Shown piece after piece: positions 35,310-43,712 of a stretch of DNA of 64,000 nucleotides. Within the stretch, counting starts at the first letter, position 1. Every line of letters starts with the position of its first letter. The stretch lies in contig NZ_SDID01000006.1 of NCBI RefSeq assembly GCF_009192995.1, positions 1 to 64,000 of the forward strand. The letters are read 5' to 3'. The translations under genes and the position numbers were made by a program. Origin of the DNA: Sulfurimonas indica. Its GTDB lineage: Bacteria; Campylobacterota; Campylobacteria; Campylobacterales; Sulfurimonadaceae. The notes under the pieces are model-generated. The model worked only from the letters and a program-made list of their open reading frames with translations, had not been told where the DNA came from and ran no database searches.

Positions 35310-36593
35310 TTACTTCGTCACAATAGCAAAAGACAATTCTAATATCTCTTTATGTGCTTTTATAAACTTGTTTAAGTCTGCAAGTTTAAGATTTTTAATC
35401 TTCTCTAGCTCTTCTTGAGAATGTCCCGGTTTAAAACCTTTATAGTAGTCCATAAAAGTACGGTTAAGGCGCTGGCTCATTGTCTCTACACGCAGTGGTT
35501 CACTTCCGAGTAAAAACTTCTTTGTCTGCTCTAACTCATCTGCGGTTACACCTTTTGCAACAAACTCTGCTATGACCTCTTTTACCGTCTCTTTTGCTTC
35601 ATTTTGTGACTCTATCTTCGTTTGAAGGTAACCGTTAAAATAGCTTACTGATTTACTCACATGCACACGGGCATACGCAGAATATGCAAGTCCACGTTTT
35701 ACACGTATCTCTTCCATAAGTCTGCTTCCAAAACCACCAGTTCCCAAGATAAATGTCGCTACTCTTGCTTTATAGTAATCTTCATCATTGACGGCCATAT
35801 TGTATGGTGAACCAAAGTAGATATATGCCTGCTCTGTTGTGCGTTTTAAGATATCTGTCTTTGCATCACTGCTTGCTTCATAGTGAGGCAGTGGTTCAGA
35901 TTTGCCCTTTGGCAAAATTTTAAGCACTTTTTTCATCTGCTTTTTGATATCTTCGATATCCACATCCCCACCAACGACTATAATAGCACGTGAGAGAACA
36001 AGATGCTCTTTTACAAAGCTCTCTACATCTTTTAGCTTGATGCTTTTGACACTCTCTAGTGTCCCAGCTGAGGGCTGTGCTAAAACCGTTCCATCAAAGA
36101 GCAGTTTTTTGAGTGCATTGGAAGCTACATAGTCATAATCATTTTCTTTGCGTGAGATTGCACCCATTGTCATCGTCTTTACTTTCTCTAATGAGCGTTT
36201 TGTAAAGTTTGGTTCTTCTAAAAGCATCTTGAGGTACTTCATACTCTCTTTAAACTGCTCATTAAGTGAGCCTGTATCAATAACAAAAGTTTCACTCCCC
36301 GTCGATGCTGAAATGTGAATAGCTTTGGACTCTAATCTTTCGGCAAATCCATTTGCACCCATCTCACGTGAGCCTTCATTGAGCATCTTTGCAGAAAACT
36401 TTGCAAGACCTGCTATCTTTTTGTCTGTTATACTTCCTGAATTTGTAAAAACTATCTGTGTATTTACAATCGGTAAACGCACATCTTCTTCAAAAATCAG
36501 AGGAATCGTTATCCCTTTAACTTCAATACTATCAATCTTTGCTGCCATTACAATCTGTCCTATCAATAAAAATGCTAATACTATTTTTTTCAT
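35310..36593 (-). CDS. peptidase M16-like periplasmic protein without the zinc motif
   Basis: A 427-residue secreted protein (signal peptide about residues 1-17) with M16 layout: two alpha/beta halves, the C-terminal half with RLMEEIRVKRGLAYSAYARV and the RxxxY element. At the place of the catalytic HXXEH the sequence is GLAKFSAKMLNEGSREM, with no histidines. It should therefore be catalytically dead, like the non-catalytic partner of heterodimeric M16 proteases, and would need a second subunit. None is adjacent. Its start directly follows the mqnC stop, so the two are co-transcribed. Confidence 0.82.
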   Translation of the reverse strand: MKKIVLAFLLIGQIVMAAKIDSIEVKGITIPLIFEEDVRLPIVNTQIVFTNSGSITDKKIAGLAKFSAKMLNEGSREMGANGFAERLESKAIHISASTGSETFVIDTGSLNEQFKESMKYLKMLLEEPNFTKRSLEKVKTMTMGAISRKENDYDYVASNALKKLLFDGTVLAQPSAGTLESVKSIKLKDVESFVKEHLVLSRAIIVVGGDVDIEDIKKQMKKVLKILPKGKSEPLPHYEASSDAKTDILKRTTEQAYIYFGSPYNMAVNDEDYYKARVATFILGTGGFGSRLMEEIRVKRGLAYSAYARVHVSKSVSYFNGYLQTKIESQNEAKETVKEVIAEFVAKGVTADELEQTKKFLLGSEPLRVETMSQRLNRTFMDYYKGFKPGHSQEELEKIKNLKLADLNKFIKAHKEILELSFAIVTK

Positions 36594-37646
36594 CTACTCA
36601 AATATCTCTAAAGTCTCATAAGCAGTATTTCGAATCGCCGGTGTCTCACCTATATCTTTAATGAGGTGAACCATCTCATCTTTTGCCATGGAAAATGCAG
36701 CACCCGCAGAGCTTACAACATTCTCTTCCATCATAGTTGAACCCAAATCATTTGCACCAAAACGCAGTGCCATCTGTCCGATGTAAGGTCCTTGTGTTAC
36801 CCATGAGCTTTGAATATTTACTACATTGTCAAGATAGAGCCGTGCAACTGCCAAAAGTCTTAAGTAGCGGTTTGATGATGGTTTTTCCATATCTGGAATG
36901 AGGCGTAAAAGCTCTGTATTTTGCCCTTGAAAGCTCCACATGATGAAGGCTCTAAATCCGCCTGTCTCATCTTGAAGACGACGAATCATATCAAAATGTT
37001 CGATGATATCCTCATCACTCTCTACTGTTCCATACATCATCGTAGCTGTACTTTTTATACCAAGCTTATGGGCTTTTCTATGGATGTCTACCCACACATC
37101 TGCATCAATCTTTTTAGGAGCGATGACATCTCGTACCTTGTCTGAGAGTATCTCTGCACCTGCACCCGGAATAGAAGCCAAACCTTTTGCTTTTAGACGC
37201 TCTAGTACCTCTTCAACAGAGATGCGTGAGACCTTGGCGATAAAATCTATCTCGATCGAGCTAAATCCGTGAATCGTAATTGTCGGATATTTTTGATGAA
37301 TATGCTCTACCAGATCCTCATACCACTCGATTTTTAGTTTTGGATGCACACCGCCTTGAAAGAGTATCTGCGTTCCACCGATCTCTAACAGTTCATCTAT
37401 CTTTGCATCTATCTCATCAAAGGTAAGTACATAGGCATCAGCATCTTTTTCATGTCTGTAAAAGGCACAAAACTTACAATCAACCCAACAGATGTTTGTA
37501 TAGTTTATGTTTCTGTCTATGACAAAAGTAGTGATTCCTTTTGGATGGAGCTCACGCTTACGCTCGCTTGCCATCTTTCCTAAAGTTTTAAGATCTGCAT
37601 TTCTGATTAGATCAAGTGCTTCTTCTTTGCTTAGTCTCTTTTGCAT
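36594..37646 (-). CDS. mqnC: cyclic dehypoxanthinyl futalosine synthase
   Basis: A 350-residue radical SAM enzyme of the futalosine menaquinone pathway. The 4Fe-4S motif is NICWVDCKFCAFY (Cys53, Cys57, Cys60), followed by LLEIGGTQILFQGGVHP, SIPGAGAEILSDKVRD and FGANDLGSTMMEENV. It cyclises dehypoxanthine futalosine. This enzyme marks the organism as a menaquinone user without the classical Men pathway. Its ATG overlaps the small upstream gene by 16 bases. Confidence 0.95.
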   Translation of the reverse strand: MQKRLSKEEALDLIRNADLKTLGKMASERKRELHPKGITTFVIDRNINYTNICWVDCKFCAFYRHEKDADAYVLTFDEIDAKIDELLEIGGTQILFQGGVHPKLKIEWYEDLVEHIHQKYPTITIHGFSSIEIDFIAKVSRISVEEVLERLKAKGLASIPGAGAEILSDKVRDVIAPKKIDADVWVDIHRKAHKLGIKSTATMMYGTVESDEDIIEHFDMIRRLQDETGGFRAFIMWSFQGQNTELLRLIPDMEKPSSNRYLRLLAVARLYLDNVVNIQSSWVTQGPYIGQMALRFGANDLGSTMMEENVVSSAGAAFSMAKDEMVHLIKDIGETPAIRNTAYETLEIFE

Positions 37647-37819
37647 TGTCCCGCTTTTGTTGTGATATCATCAAGTGCTTTATTTAATTTTTGCACAAGT
37701 TTTGGTGCATCTATTATATTGTTTATCGTTGCATCAACACTGCAGTGACTCTCTTTTATGATCATATCATTTGCAAAGAGTGCAACTGCCAGACTCAACA
37801 TGACTATCATTCTTTTCAC
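37631..37819 (-). CDS. small periplasmic protein resembling the start of a DUF302 domain
   Basis: A protein of about 62 residues, squeezed between the dodecahaem cytochrome and mqnC and overlapping both. A signal peptide (RMIVMLSLAVALFA) is followed by a short mature part, ESHCSVDATINNIIDAPKL, then a helix and a C-terminal KAGQCKRD. The pattern CSVDATI...L...L is reminiscent of the first strand and helix of DUF302 proteins but covers only half of one. GTG at 37819 has AGAGGA eight bases upstream and is my preferred start; ATG at 37828 is an alternative. The two cysteines may form a disulfide. Function is unknown. Confidence 0.55.
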   Translation of the reverse strand: MKRMIVMLSLAVALFANDMIIKESHCSVDATINNIIDAPKLVQKLNKALDDITTKAGQCKRD

Positions 37820-40230
37820 TATTTCCATCCTCTACTCATTGGATTAATCGATTTTTGCTTTATGAACTTTCTATAGATAACATATAAAATCAGAAGTATT
37901 ATAAACCCTCCACCTGTAACTTGAAGCAATGCACCAAGATTAAGTATCTTATTTAAAATTCCTTGATGTTCTTTGTTGTCAATTTTTAGCTCTGCCATCT
38001 GAGCAATATGCGTCATTGCCGATACAGCAAGGTTACCCTTTGGAATATCTTGGTGACAGGACAAGCATACTCCACGACGGTCAAGCTTGTCTCTTTCATC
38101 TTTTTGCAATGGATGCGAAAGCTTCCAGTGATGCCCTACCGTCATTAACTGTGTTGTATTTTCATCAACAAACTGTGAGTAATCATGTTTCAGATTTGGG
38201 ATTGCTGGAATCTGCTCATCTACTTGTTTTGGTACTATCTTACCGTCTGCACTCATCAAGTCCATAATCGTTGTTTTGCTCGGATCAGCACCCAGCTTCC
38301 CACCACCGACACCGAGTCCAAGTGCCTTATCTGAAGTATGGCAGCTCTCACACGAACGTGCCTCTTTTTGAATGGTATGAGGTTGAACAGGAGCCATATC
38401 GATGGCATTTTGTCCCTCTTTACCTGTACCTTCTACATTTGGAATTTTAAAGATATAGTTTTGCAGTAGTGCTTTTCCATCTTTACCAATTACGGTAATA
38501 GTTGTCTGACACCCAGGAATAACAGGAGTTATACGTCCCTCCCCATTTTGTGCCAGAGCAGGATTTTCCCAACGCAGATAAGAGCGAGTCTCTGTTACCT
38601 TTCCAGGAACAAGGTACTTCTTCAGATCTCGCATACCACCTGTTGTTCCATGCATATCATGATCATGGGAGGCTTTTAGATAGTCCGGATTTTTTTTGCC
38701 TCCGCTGTAGTCAACTTTGACGTGACATCCGTAACATTGTGGTGCCCATGTTGCATGGCAGGTATAACACTCCATCTCAGATGTATGTGCTTCAACGACA
38801 TCCATAGCAACGAGTGCCTCTTTTGAGAGTGCCTCTTCCTCTTTTAAAAGCTTAAGCGGTTTGAGTTCGATATCTTTGCCAGAAGCCAGATGCATGATGA
38901 TTTTGTTGCCTTTTTTAACGGCTTTTGGAAGTGGATTTCCACGTGCTGTCAAGATGTAACCATCACCTTTGTCTTTTGGAAGGTAGCCCTGTTTGAGATA
39001 TTTTGCAACTGTTTGTGTCACACCTCTTGGTTTTCCGACTTTTTCTTTTTCAGAAAATTCATCAGAGTACCCTATTGGCAATTCCCAAGGGTATTTTTTT
39101 GTAGTCCCGTGACAATCCTGACACTCTATCTCAACAGCTCCCAGGTTTGCTCCCGCTAAAAAACCGTCACCATGAAGGTCATTTGATGTATGGCAATCCT
39201 GACACAACATCCCTTTTTTGTAATGTACATCCTCTTTCATATGCAGGTAACGTTTCGTATGGAGCTTTGGCTGTCCATGTCCCTCGGCATCAAAAGTAGA
39301 CTGATATTCTGTCTCCATAAGTCCCTGATAACTCACTCCAATGCGTTTTCCACGGTTATGACATGTTGAGCAGGTCTCAACCGGTACACCACTGTACTCT
39401 ACATCATGGATCTTAACTTTTACCTTGCGTGAAGATTGAATCTGGTGCGAGAGCATATGACCGCGTTCTTTTTTCTTGATGCTTTTGTCATTACCTTCAT
39501 AAAAGCCCTCATTTGAATAAGGAACATGACATGATGCACACCCGATTCCTCTATAATCACCTCGTCTGTAACGACCTTTACTTCCTGTATGACAACGCAG
39601 ACACTCTTGACGGAGGTAGGTATAAACTGCAAGTGACGGGTCTTTGTGTATCTCTTCAACTGTAGGTGCGGCGGGGAGTTCTTTCATCTCTGTTGGAAAA
39701 CCCTGCGGCTCCATCATTGCAAGCTTTTCCATATAGACCCGGTAAGTGTCCGTACCTAATCGTTTATGCGGATCGTCCGGATTTTTTGTTTTGTAGTTTC
39801 CATTGACATGGGTGTAGCCCTCTTTGGCACCAAAGCTCCACATCGCTCCTTGAATCTTTCCCTGTTCGGTCATCATCAAAGAGTTCATCTGTGCCGCTAC
39901 CTGGTTAGGGTGACAAACACCACATGTATTTTGATTTATCCAAGAGCTTGCCGGTGCGGGATAGTACTCTTTTGGGCCTGGATTACTCTTAAAGTACTCT
40001 ACTGTTCCTCTGTGTGCATACTTCTTACTTTTGCTTTTTGGATTTCCTCCATGACAGACGATACAGTCATTTCCAGGATGTCCAGCTTTCTCTGATATTC
40101 GCAAAATCGAGCGCATCATCGAAGAGTTTCTATCACGAATATCTTCGATGCCTTTATGACAGACGATACACTGATTTGCTCCAAAAGCATATGTTGCAAG
40201 AAGCACTGCAAGAAGAACGATTTTTTTCAT
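37819..40230 (-). CDS. dodecahaem c-type cytochrome with C-terminal membrane anchor
   Basis: An 803-residue exported protein. After a signal peptide (about residues 1-18) I count 12 CXXCH haem motifs: CIVCH twice, CGVCH, CLRCH, CASCH, CSTCH, CQDCH twice, CYTCH, CYGCH, CESCH and CLSCH. Near the C-terminus GGGFIILLILYVIYRKFI is a single membrane helix, so the haem domain faces the periplasm anchored to the inner membrane. The likely role is electron transfer from the menaquinone pool or between periplasmic carriers; the partner is not visible. It does not match the short NrfH/NapC or NrfA size classes, and I cannot name a characterised family. It is followed by the small CSVDAT protein and mqnC. 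Confidence 0.88.
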   Translation of the reverse strand: MKKIVLLAVLLATYAFGANQCIVCHKGIEDIRDRNSSMMRSILRISEKAGHPGNDCIVCHGGNPKSKSKKYAHRGTVEYFKSNPGPKEYYPAPASSWINQNTCGVCHPNQVAAQMNSLMMTEQGKIQGAMWSFGAKEGYTHVNGNYKTKNPDDPHKRLGTDTYRVYMEKLAMMEPQGFPTEMKELPAAPTVEEIHKDPSLAVYTYLRQECLRCHTGSKGRYRRGDYRGIGCASCHVPYSNEGFYEGNDKSIKKKERGHMLSHQIQSSRKVKVKIHDVEYSGVPVETCSTCHNRGKRIGVSYQGLMETEYQSTFDAEGHGQPKLHTKRYLHMKEDVHYKKGMLCQDCHTSNDLHGDGFLAGANLGAVEIECQDCHGTTKKYPWELPIGYSDEFSEKEKVGKPRGVTQTVAKYLKQGYLPKDKGDGYILTARGNPLPKAVKKGNKIIMHLASGKDIELKPLKLLKEEEALSKEALVAMDVVEAHTSEMECYTCHATWAPQCYGCHVKVDYSGGKKNPDYLKASHDHDMHGTTGGMRDLKKYLVPGKVTETRSYLRWENPALAQNGEGRITPVIPGCQTTITVIGKDGKALLQNYIFKIPNVEGTGKEGQNAIDMAPVQPHTIQKEARSCESCHTSDKALGLGVGGGKLGADPSKTTIMDLMSADGKIVPKQVDEQIPAIPNLKHDYSQFVDENTTQLMTVGHHWKLSHPLQKDERDKLDRRGVCLSCHQDIPKGNLAVSAMTHIAQMAELKIDNKEHQGILNKILNLGALLQVTGGGFIILLILYVIYRKFIKQKSINPMSRGWK

Positions 40231-40234
40231 ATTT

Positions 40235-40636
40235 TTACTTTTTATCTTTTGCTATCGCGTCTAAAACACCATTGATAAATTTCGGAGATTGCTCTGTTCC
40301 AAAAGATTTTGTAATCTCTACTGCCTCATTGATAACAACAGCAGAATCCAAATCACCAAATAAGATTTCATAAGCAGCAAGACGAAGAGTTGCACGCTCA
40401 ATCGCACCCAAACGCTCAAAATCCCAATCTTTCAAATGCAGGGTGATTGCCTTATCTATCTCTTCTAAGTGCTCCATTACACCTTCATAGAGATCAAGTG
40501 CAAAATCACGCTGTTTATTACGAATTTTTTTCTCTTCTAGTATCTCTGTTGTATGTTCTGAAGTATTGCCATTGCCTAAATCAAACGCGTACAAAAGGCT
40601 GACAACAGCCATTCTTGCATGATGTCTTGTTGCCAT
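40235..40636 (-). CDS. nusB: transcription antitermination factor NusB
   Basis: A 133-residue RNA-binding helical protein: MATRHHARMAVVSLLYAF at the N-terminus, ERATLRLAAYEILFGD and VINEAVEITKSFGTEQSPKFINGVLDA at the C-terminus are NusB signatures. It binds boxA RNA with S10 during rRNA transcription. Two ATGs in tandem follow AAGGAG; the second (40636) has the better spacing. The order kdsA-ribH-nusB is conserved in Campylobacterota, but here a structured 130-base gap separates ribH and nusB. Confidence 0.95.
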   Translation of the reverse strand: MATRHHARMAVVSLLYAFDLGNGNTSEHTTEILEEKKIRNKQRDFALDLYEGVMEHLEEIDKAITLHLKDWDFERLGAIERATLRLAAYEILFGDLDSAVVINEAVEITKSFGTEQSPKFINGVLDAIAKDKK

Positions 40637-40639
40637 CAT

Positions 40640-40769
40640 AACTCCTTAATTTTATTACATAAAATGAAGGGAACCCCCTTCTTCATTTTGTACGGTATCA
40701 GGAGTAATCCTGCTACCTACGTTAACACTGGGTTTTCTTCGGCAGAAAGCCCAATGCACTAGTGCATTT
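40640..40769 (-). repeat. run of four consecutive hairpins between ribH and nusB
   Basis: On the gene strand the 130 bases hold a self-complementary AATGCACTAGTGCATT, then TGGGCTTTCT paired with AGAAAACCCA, then CAGGA-ttac-TCCTG, then AAAATGAAG paired with CTTCATTTT around a GGGGG/CCC core. No reading frame is present. It may be an RNA structure controlling nusB, a terminator cluster or an eroded repeat element. The evidence is base pairing only. Confidence 0.5.
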
Positions 40770-41234
40770 TTATAGAGCTTCGTAAAGGTCTAACATCTCA
40801 ATAACTGTCGTCATTGCCTCAAAACCTTTGTTCCCTGCTTTTGTTCCTGCACGCTCGATTGCCTGCTCGATAGTATCAGTTGTAAGAAGTCCGAAACTTA
40901 CCGGTTTTTGGTATTTTAGACTCATTGTAGCGATACCTTTTGTTGCTTCTGCACTTACATAGTCAAAATGCGGTGTCGCACCACGAATAACTGCACCAAG
41001 TGCACATATAGCATCATATTTTCCGCTAGAGAGAAGCTGGTCTACTACCATTGGAAGTTCAAAGGCACCCGGGACCAAAACATGTGTCAAGTCATCTTGC
41101 TTTCCACCATGTCTGTCAAATGCATCTTTTGCACCTTCTACAAGTCTGTCAACGATGAAATGGTTCCATCTTGTACTTACTATCGCAATTTTTTTACCGT
41201 TTACTACTTTTAATCTACCTTCGATTAGATTCAT
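40770..41234 (-). CDS. ribH: 6,7-dimethyl-8-ribityllumazine synthase
   Basis: A 154-residue enzyme of riboflavin synthesis, condensing the pyrimidinedione with dihydroxybutanone phosphate. Signatures are [46 protein letters not shown] and [13 protein letters not shown]. It is full length. It follows kdsA by 11 bases. ribA, the first riboflavin enzyme, is at 53087. Confidence 0.96.
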   Translation of the reverse strand: MNLIEGRLKVVNGKKIAIVSTRWNHFIVDRLVEGAKDAFDRHGGKQDDLTHVLVPGAFELPMVVDQLLSSGKYDAICALGAVIRGATPHFDYVSAEATKGIATMSLKYQKPVSFGLLTTDTIEQAIERAGTKAGNKGFEAMTTVIEMLDLYEAL

Positions 41235-41245
41235 CTTTACTTCCT

Positions 41246-42040
41246 TTATTTAATTTCTTGAATTTTTTTGATTTTTGTTATGAGAGCATCGAGCTCATCA
41301 AGTTTTATCATATTTGGACCATCTGAGAGTGCAATACTTGGATCAAAGTGTGTCTCAAAGAAGAAACCGTCAACTCCAACAGCTGCAGCAGCACTTGCGA
41401 GATACTGAACCATTGAGCTGTCTCCTCCGGTTTTACCGTTCTCTGCAGTCGGACGTTGTACTGAATGTGTTGCATCAAAGATGACTGGTGCAAACTCACG
41501 CATCAGTACCAAGTTTCGCATATCAACAACCAAGTTGCCATAGCCGAAAGTATTACCGCGTTCACAGAGATATACTCCGTGCTTTTGTGAGTTCTCATAT
41601 GTCGCTTGAGAACAACCACGTGTTTGGAGCACTTTTAAGAGCGGATACTGCATCGCATTGGCATCTAAGAACTGCCCTTTTTTGATGTTTATCTCACGCT
41701 CTGTCTTGGCACATGCTACAAGCAGATCTGTTTGACGGCATAAAAAAGCAGGAATCTGCAGCATATCTACAACTTCTGCCACAGGTGCAACCTGAATAGA
41801 CTCATGCACATCCGTTACTACTTTATAGCCAAAATCATCCTTGACTTTCTGTAGTATACGCAGCCCTTCATCCATTCCAAGCCCGCGAAAAGACTCCAGT
41901 GATGTTCGGTTTGCTTTGTCAAAACTCGCTTTAAAATAGAAGTCTATCGTGCTATCTTCTTGATACTTCTCCAAAGACTTCGCAATTTTAAAAATATTTT
42001 CCTCGCTTTCAATAACGCAAGGACCAGCCAAAAGTTTCAT
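41246..42040 (-). CDS. kdsA: 3-deoxy-8-phosphooctulonate synthase
   Basis: A 264-residue DAHP-synthase-family enzyme that makes KDO 8-phosphate for lipopolysaccharide. The sequence has the [14 protein letters not shown] start, [26 protein letters not shown] and [19 protein letters not shown]. The CQ.R motif ([11 protein letters not shown]) and the AGPCVIES cysteine are present. It is the first gene of the kdsA-ribH-nusB unit; the MITE-like element ends just upstream of its promoter region. Confidence 0.96.
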   Translation of the reverse strand: MKLLAGPCVIESEENIFKIAKSLEKYQEDSTIDFYFKASFDKANRTSLESFRGLGMDEGLRILQKVKDDFGYKVVTDVHESIQVAPVAEVVDMLQIPAFLCRQTDLLVACAKTEREINIKKGQFLDANAMQYPLLKVLQTRGCSQATYENSQKHGVYLCERGNTFGYGNLVVDMRNLVLMREFAPVIFDATHSVQRPTAENGKTGGDSSMVQYLASAAAAVGVDGFFFETHFDPSIALSDGPNMIKLDELDALITKIKKIQEIK

Positions 42041-42051
42041 CTATACCCTTT

Positions 42052-42319
42052 AGGGCACCTCTAAAAACTCTAATAATCCTCAGCATAAGAGAAAAATTCA
42101 TAATCAAGGCAGTCTTTTGAAAACCTAGCCGTAGCTAAGTTAAAAAAGATTAACGCAGAGTATGGACTTTTCTCTTTTGCCCGAAGGGAGGGATAAAACA
42201 GAGCAAACTTGCAAAGAATTTTTCATCATCATAGCTTTAGCTATGACTCAAAAAAAGTTCTTCACAAGTTTGCTCTGTTTTATCCCTCTGAGGACTGTTA
42301 GAATTTTTAGAGGTGCCCT
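42052..42319. mobile_element. 268-bp non-autonomous MITE-like element
   Basis: Terminal inverted repeats of 32 bases (42052-42083 and 42288-42319, both reading AGGGCACCTCTAAAAA inward) match at 29 positions. A second, internal pair of perfect 24-base arms (42188-42211 and 42265-42288) encloses a small ATAGCT-tt-AGCTAT palindrome. There is no transposase frame. The ends match the element at 30532. TT lies next to both ends, so the target duplication is short or unclear. It fills most of the gene-free stretch between kdsA and the DMT transporter (42041-42361). The parent insertion sequence is not in the window. Confidence 0.8.
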
Positions 42320-42361
42320 TTAAAAAAATGTAAGAGATTATAGCCAAATTATTGTAAAAAT

Positions 42362-43249
42362 CTATTTAGCCCTTGCCACCATCACTCCAGCAAAGACAAT
42401 AAGAATGATTCCAAAGCTCGTACTTAGGCTTGGAAGTGCATCACCAAGAAAGAGTCCAACTAAAATTGAAAAGAGTATATTCGTATAACTTACCGCTCCG
42501 ACAATTCCTGCTTTTGTCTCCCCATATGCTTTTGTCATCAGCACTTGAGAGAGTGTTGCAAAGAGTCCCATCGCTATAACATAAACCCAGACAATGCCCT
42601 CTGGCATCACAAATTCCCCAAGCATAAAATCAAGTTCTGGCATATGAATATATGGAGATACAGCAAAGAGCACAACAGGACCAATAGTACCAACAAGCAT
42701 AAAGGAAAGCACTATTGCTCGTGTATCATAGTAGCTTTTTAGCTCACGTACAGAAGTATAAGCCAGTGCAGCACCTACACCGGAAAATATTCCTAGCAGG
42801 TCATATTTTGAAAATCCAAATCCACTAGGCTGTGTAATAAACACGATACCGATAAAACCGACAAAAACAGCTATCCAAGCCTTAAGATCAAGCTTCTCAC
42901 GCAGAAAAAGCCAGGCAAAAATTGCAGTAAATATAGGAGATGTCTTTGAGTAGGTCATTGCATCACCAAGAGAGATATGTGCAATGTTGTAAAAGAAGGC
43001 CAAAAGTGCTACAAATCCCATAAAGCCACGAAAAAAGAGCAGTAAAGGTTTGCCACCCTGATGCTGCATCGGTTTTTTCAGCACGGCTAGACCGATGAGT
43101 ATGACACCGGCAATATTTCTAAAAAAGACCACTTCAAGTGAGCTCATATACTGGCTTGAAAGCTTGGCAAAAGCCCCCATAATTGCGAATGTAAAGCTAG
43201 CTATCAGCATATACTTTACACCCTTGTTTAAATTTCTAAGACGTTTCAT
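42362..43249 (-). CDS. DMT-superfamily transporter (EamA domains)
   Basis: A 295-residue inner-membrane protein with ten helices in two EamA repeats. The first starts at GVKYMLIASFTFAIMGAFAKL and the second near DLLGIFSGVGAALAYTSVREL. The family exports metabolites such as amino acids or nucleosides and sugars. Substrate cannot be predicted. The stop lies 42 bases past the MITE-like element. Confidence 0.88.
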   Translation of the reverse strand: MKRLRNLNKGVKYMLIASFTFAIMGAFAKLSSQYMSSLEVVFFRNIAGVILIGLAVLKKPMQHQGGKPLLLFFRGFMGFVALLAFFYNIAHISLGDAMTYSKTSPIFTAIFAWLFLREKLDLKAWIAVFVGFIGIVFITQPSGFGFSKYDLLGIFSGVGAALAYTSVRELKSYYDTRAIVLSFMLVGTIGPVVLFAVSPYIHMPELDFMLGEFVMPEGIVWVYVIAMGLFATLSQVLMTKAYGETKAGIVGAVSYTNILFSILVGLFLGDALPSLSTSFGIILIVFAGVMVARAK

Positions 43250-43267
43250 AAAGCGAATTGTATCATT

Positions 43268-43633
43268 TTATGAAAATAACCACTCCTTCGCTTCTTCTAG
43301 CTCAGCATTAGAAAAAGTCTTAATCTCTCCAGGCAGCATAAAAGCAAATATCTTTACAGCGTTGATTATCCATGAAACATCACTGACAACAGCAATTTTC
43401 TCCCAATTATTCCAAAACTTCTCTCCTGCTTTTGCATCATCAAACATCGCTTTGAGCTCATAAGAATCAAAATCCTCTTTTACATGATAAAGTACTCTGA
43501 GTTTATCTGTTGATTTGAGTTTCTCTTGCACAGCAGAAATCAATGTTTTTTCATAATCCTTAGCTGTAACAATCCCACTCAGCTCAAATCCTAGGAAATC
43601 TTTACGGGTATCATCACTCAGTACTTTTACCAT
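43268..43633 (-). CDS. SpoIIAA-like STAS-domain protein
   Basis: A 121-residue cytosolic protein of the SpoIIAA-like/STAS-SEC14 type: FLGFELSGIVTAKDYEKTL, then LRVLYHVKEDFDSYELKAMFDD, and KIAVVSDVSWI. The fold is that of anti-sigma-factor antagonists and lipid-binding proteins, but no phosphorylatable serine motif is clear. I chose the ATG at 43633, which has AAGGAG six bases upstream; the frame extends 18 codons further without support. Confidence 0.8.
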   Translation of the reverse strand: MVKVLSDDTRKDFLGFELSGIVTAKDYEKTLISAVQEKLKSTDKLRVLYHVKEDFDSYELKAMFDDAKAGEKFWNNWEKIAVVSDVSWIINAVKIFAFMLPGEIKTFSNAELEEAKEWLFS

Positions 43634-43712
43634 GATAAACTCCTTGCTTTTTATTTTCTTTTCATCTGTATAATAACATAAAAACAACAGACCTCTTTTA
43701 CAAAGGAACTTG

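Noticed and set aside
32419-36156. Absence of the octamer in the R-M island as proof of recent transfer
   Set aside because: Gaps of equal or greater size occur in housekeeping regions (for example 10556-16706), so the absence is not informative.
42052-42319. Element as a simple terminator of kdsA or the DMT gene
   Set aside because: It lies upstream of kdsA and downstream of the DMT gene, shares 32-bp ends with another locus, and is far too long and repeat-structured for a plain terminator.
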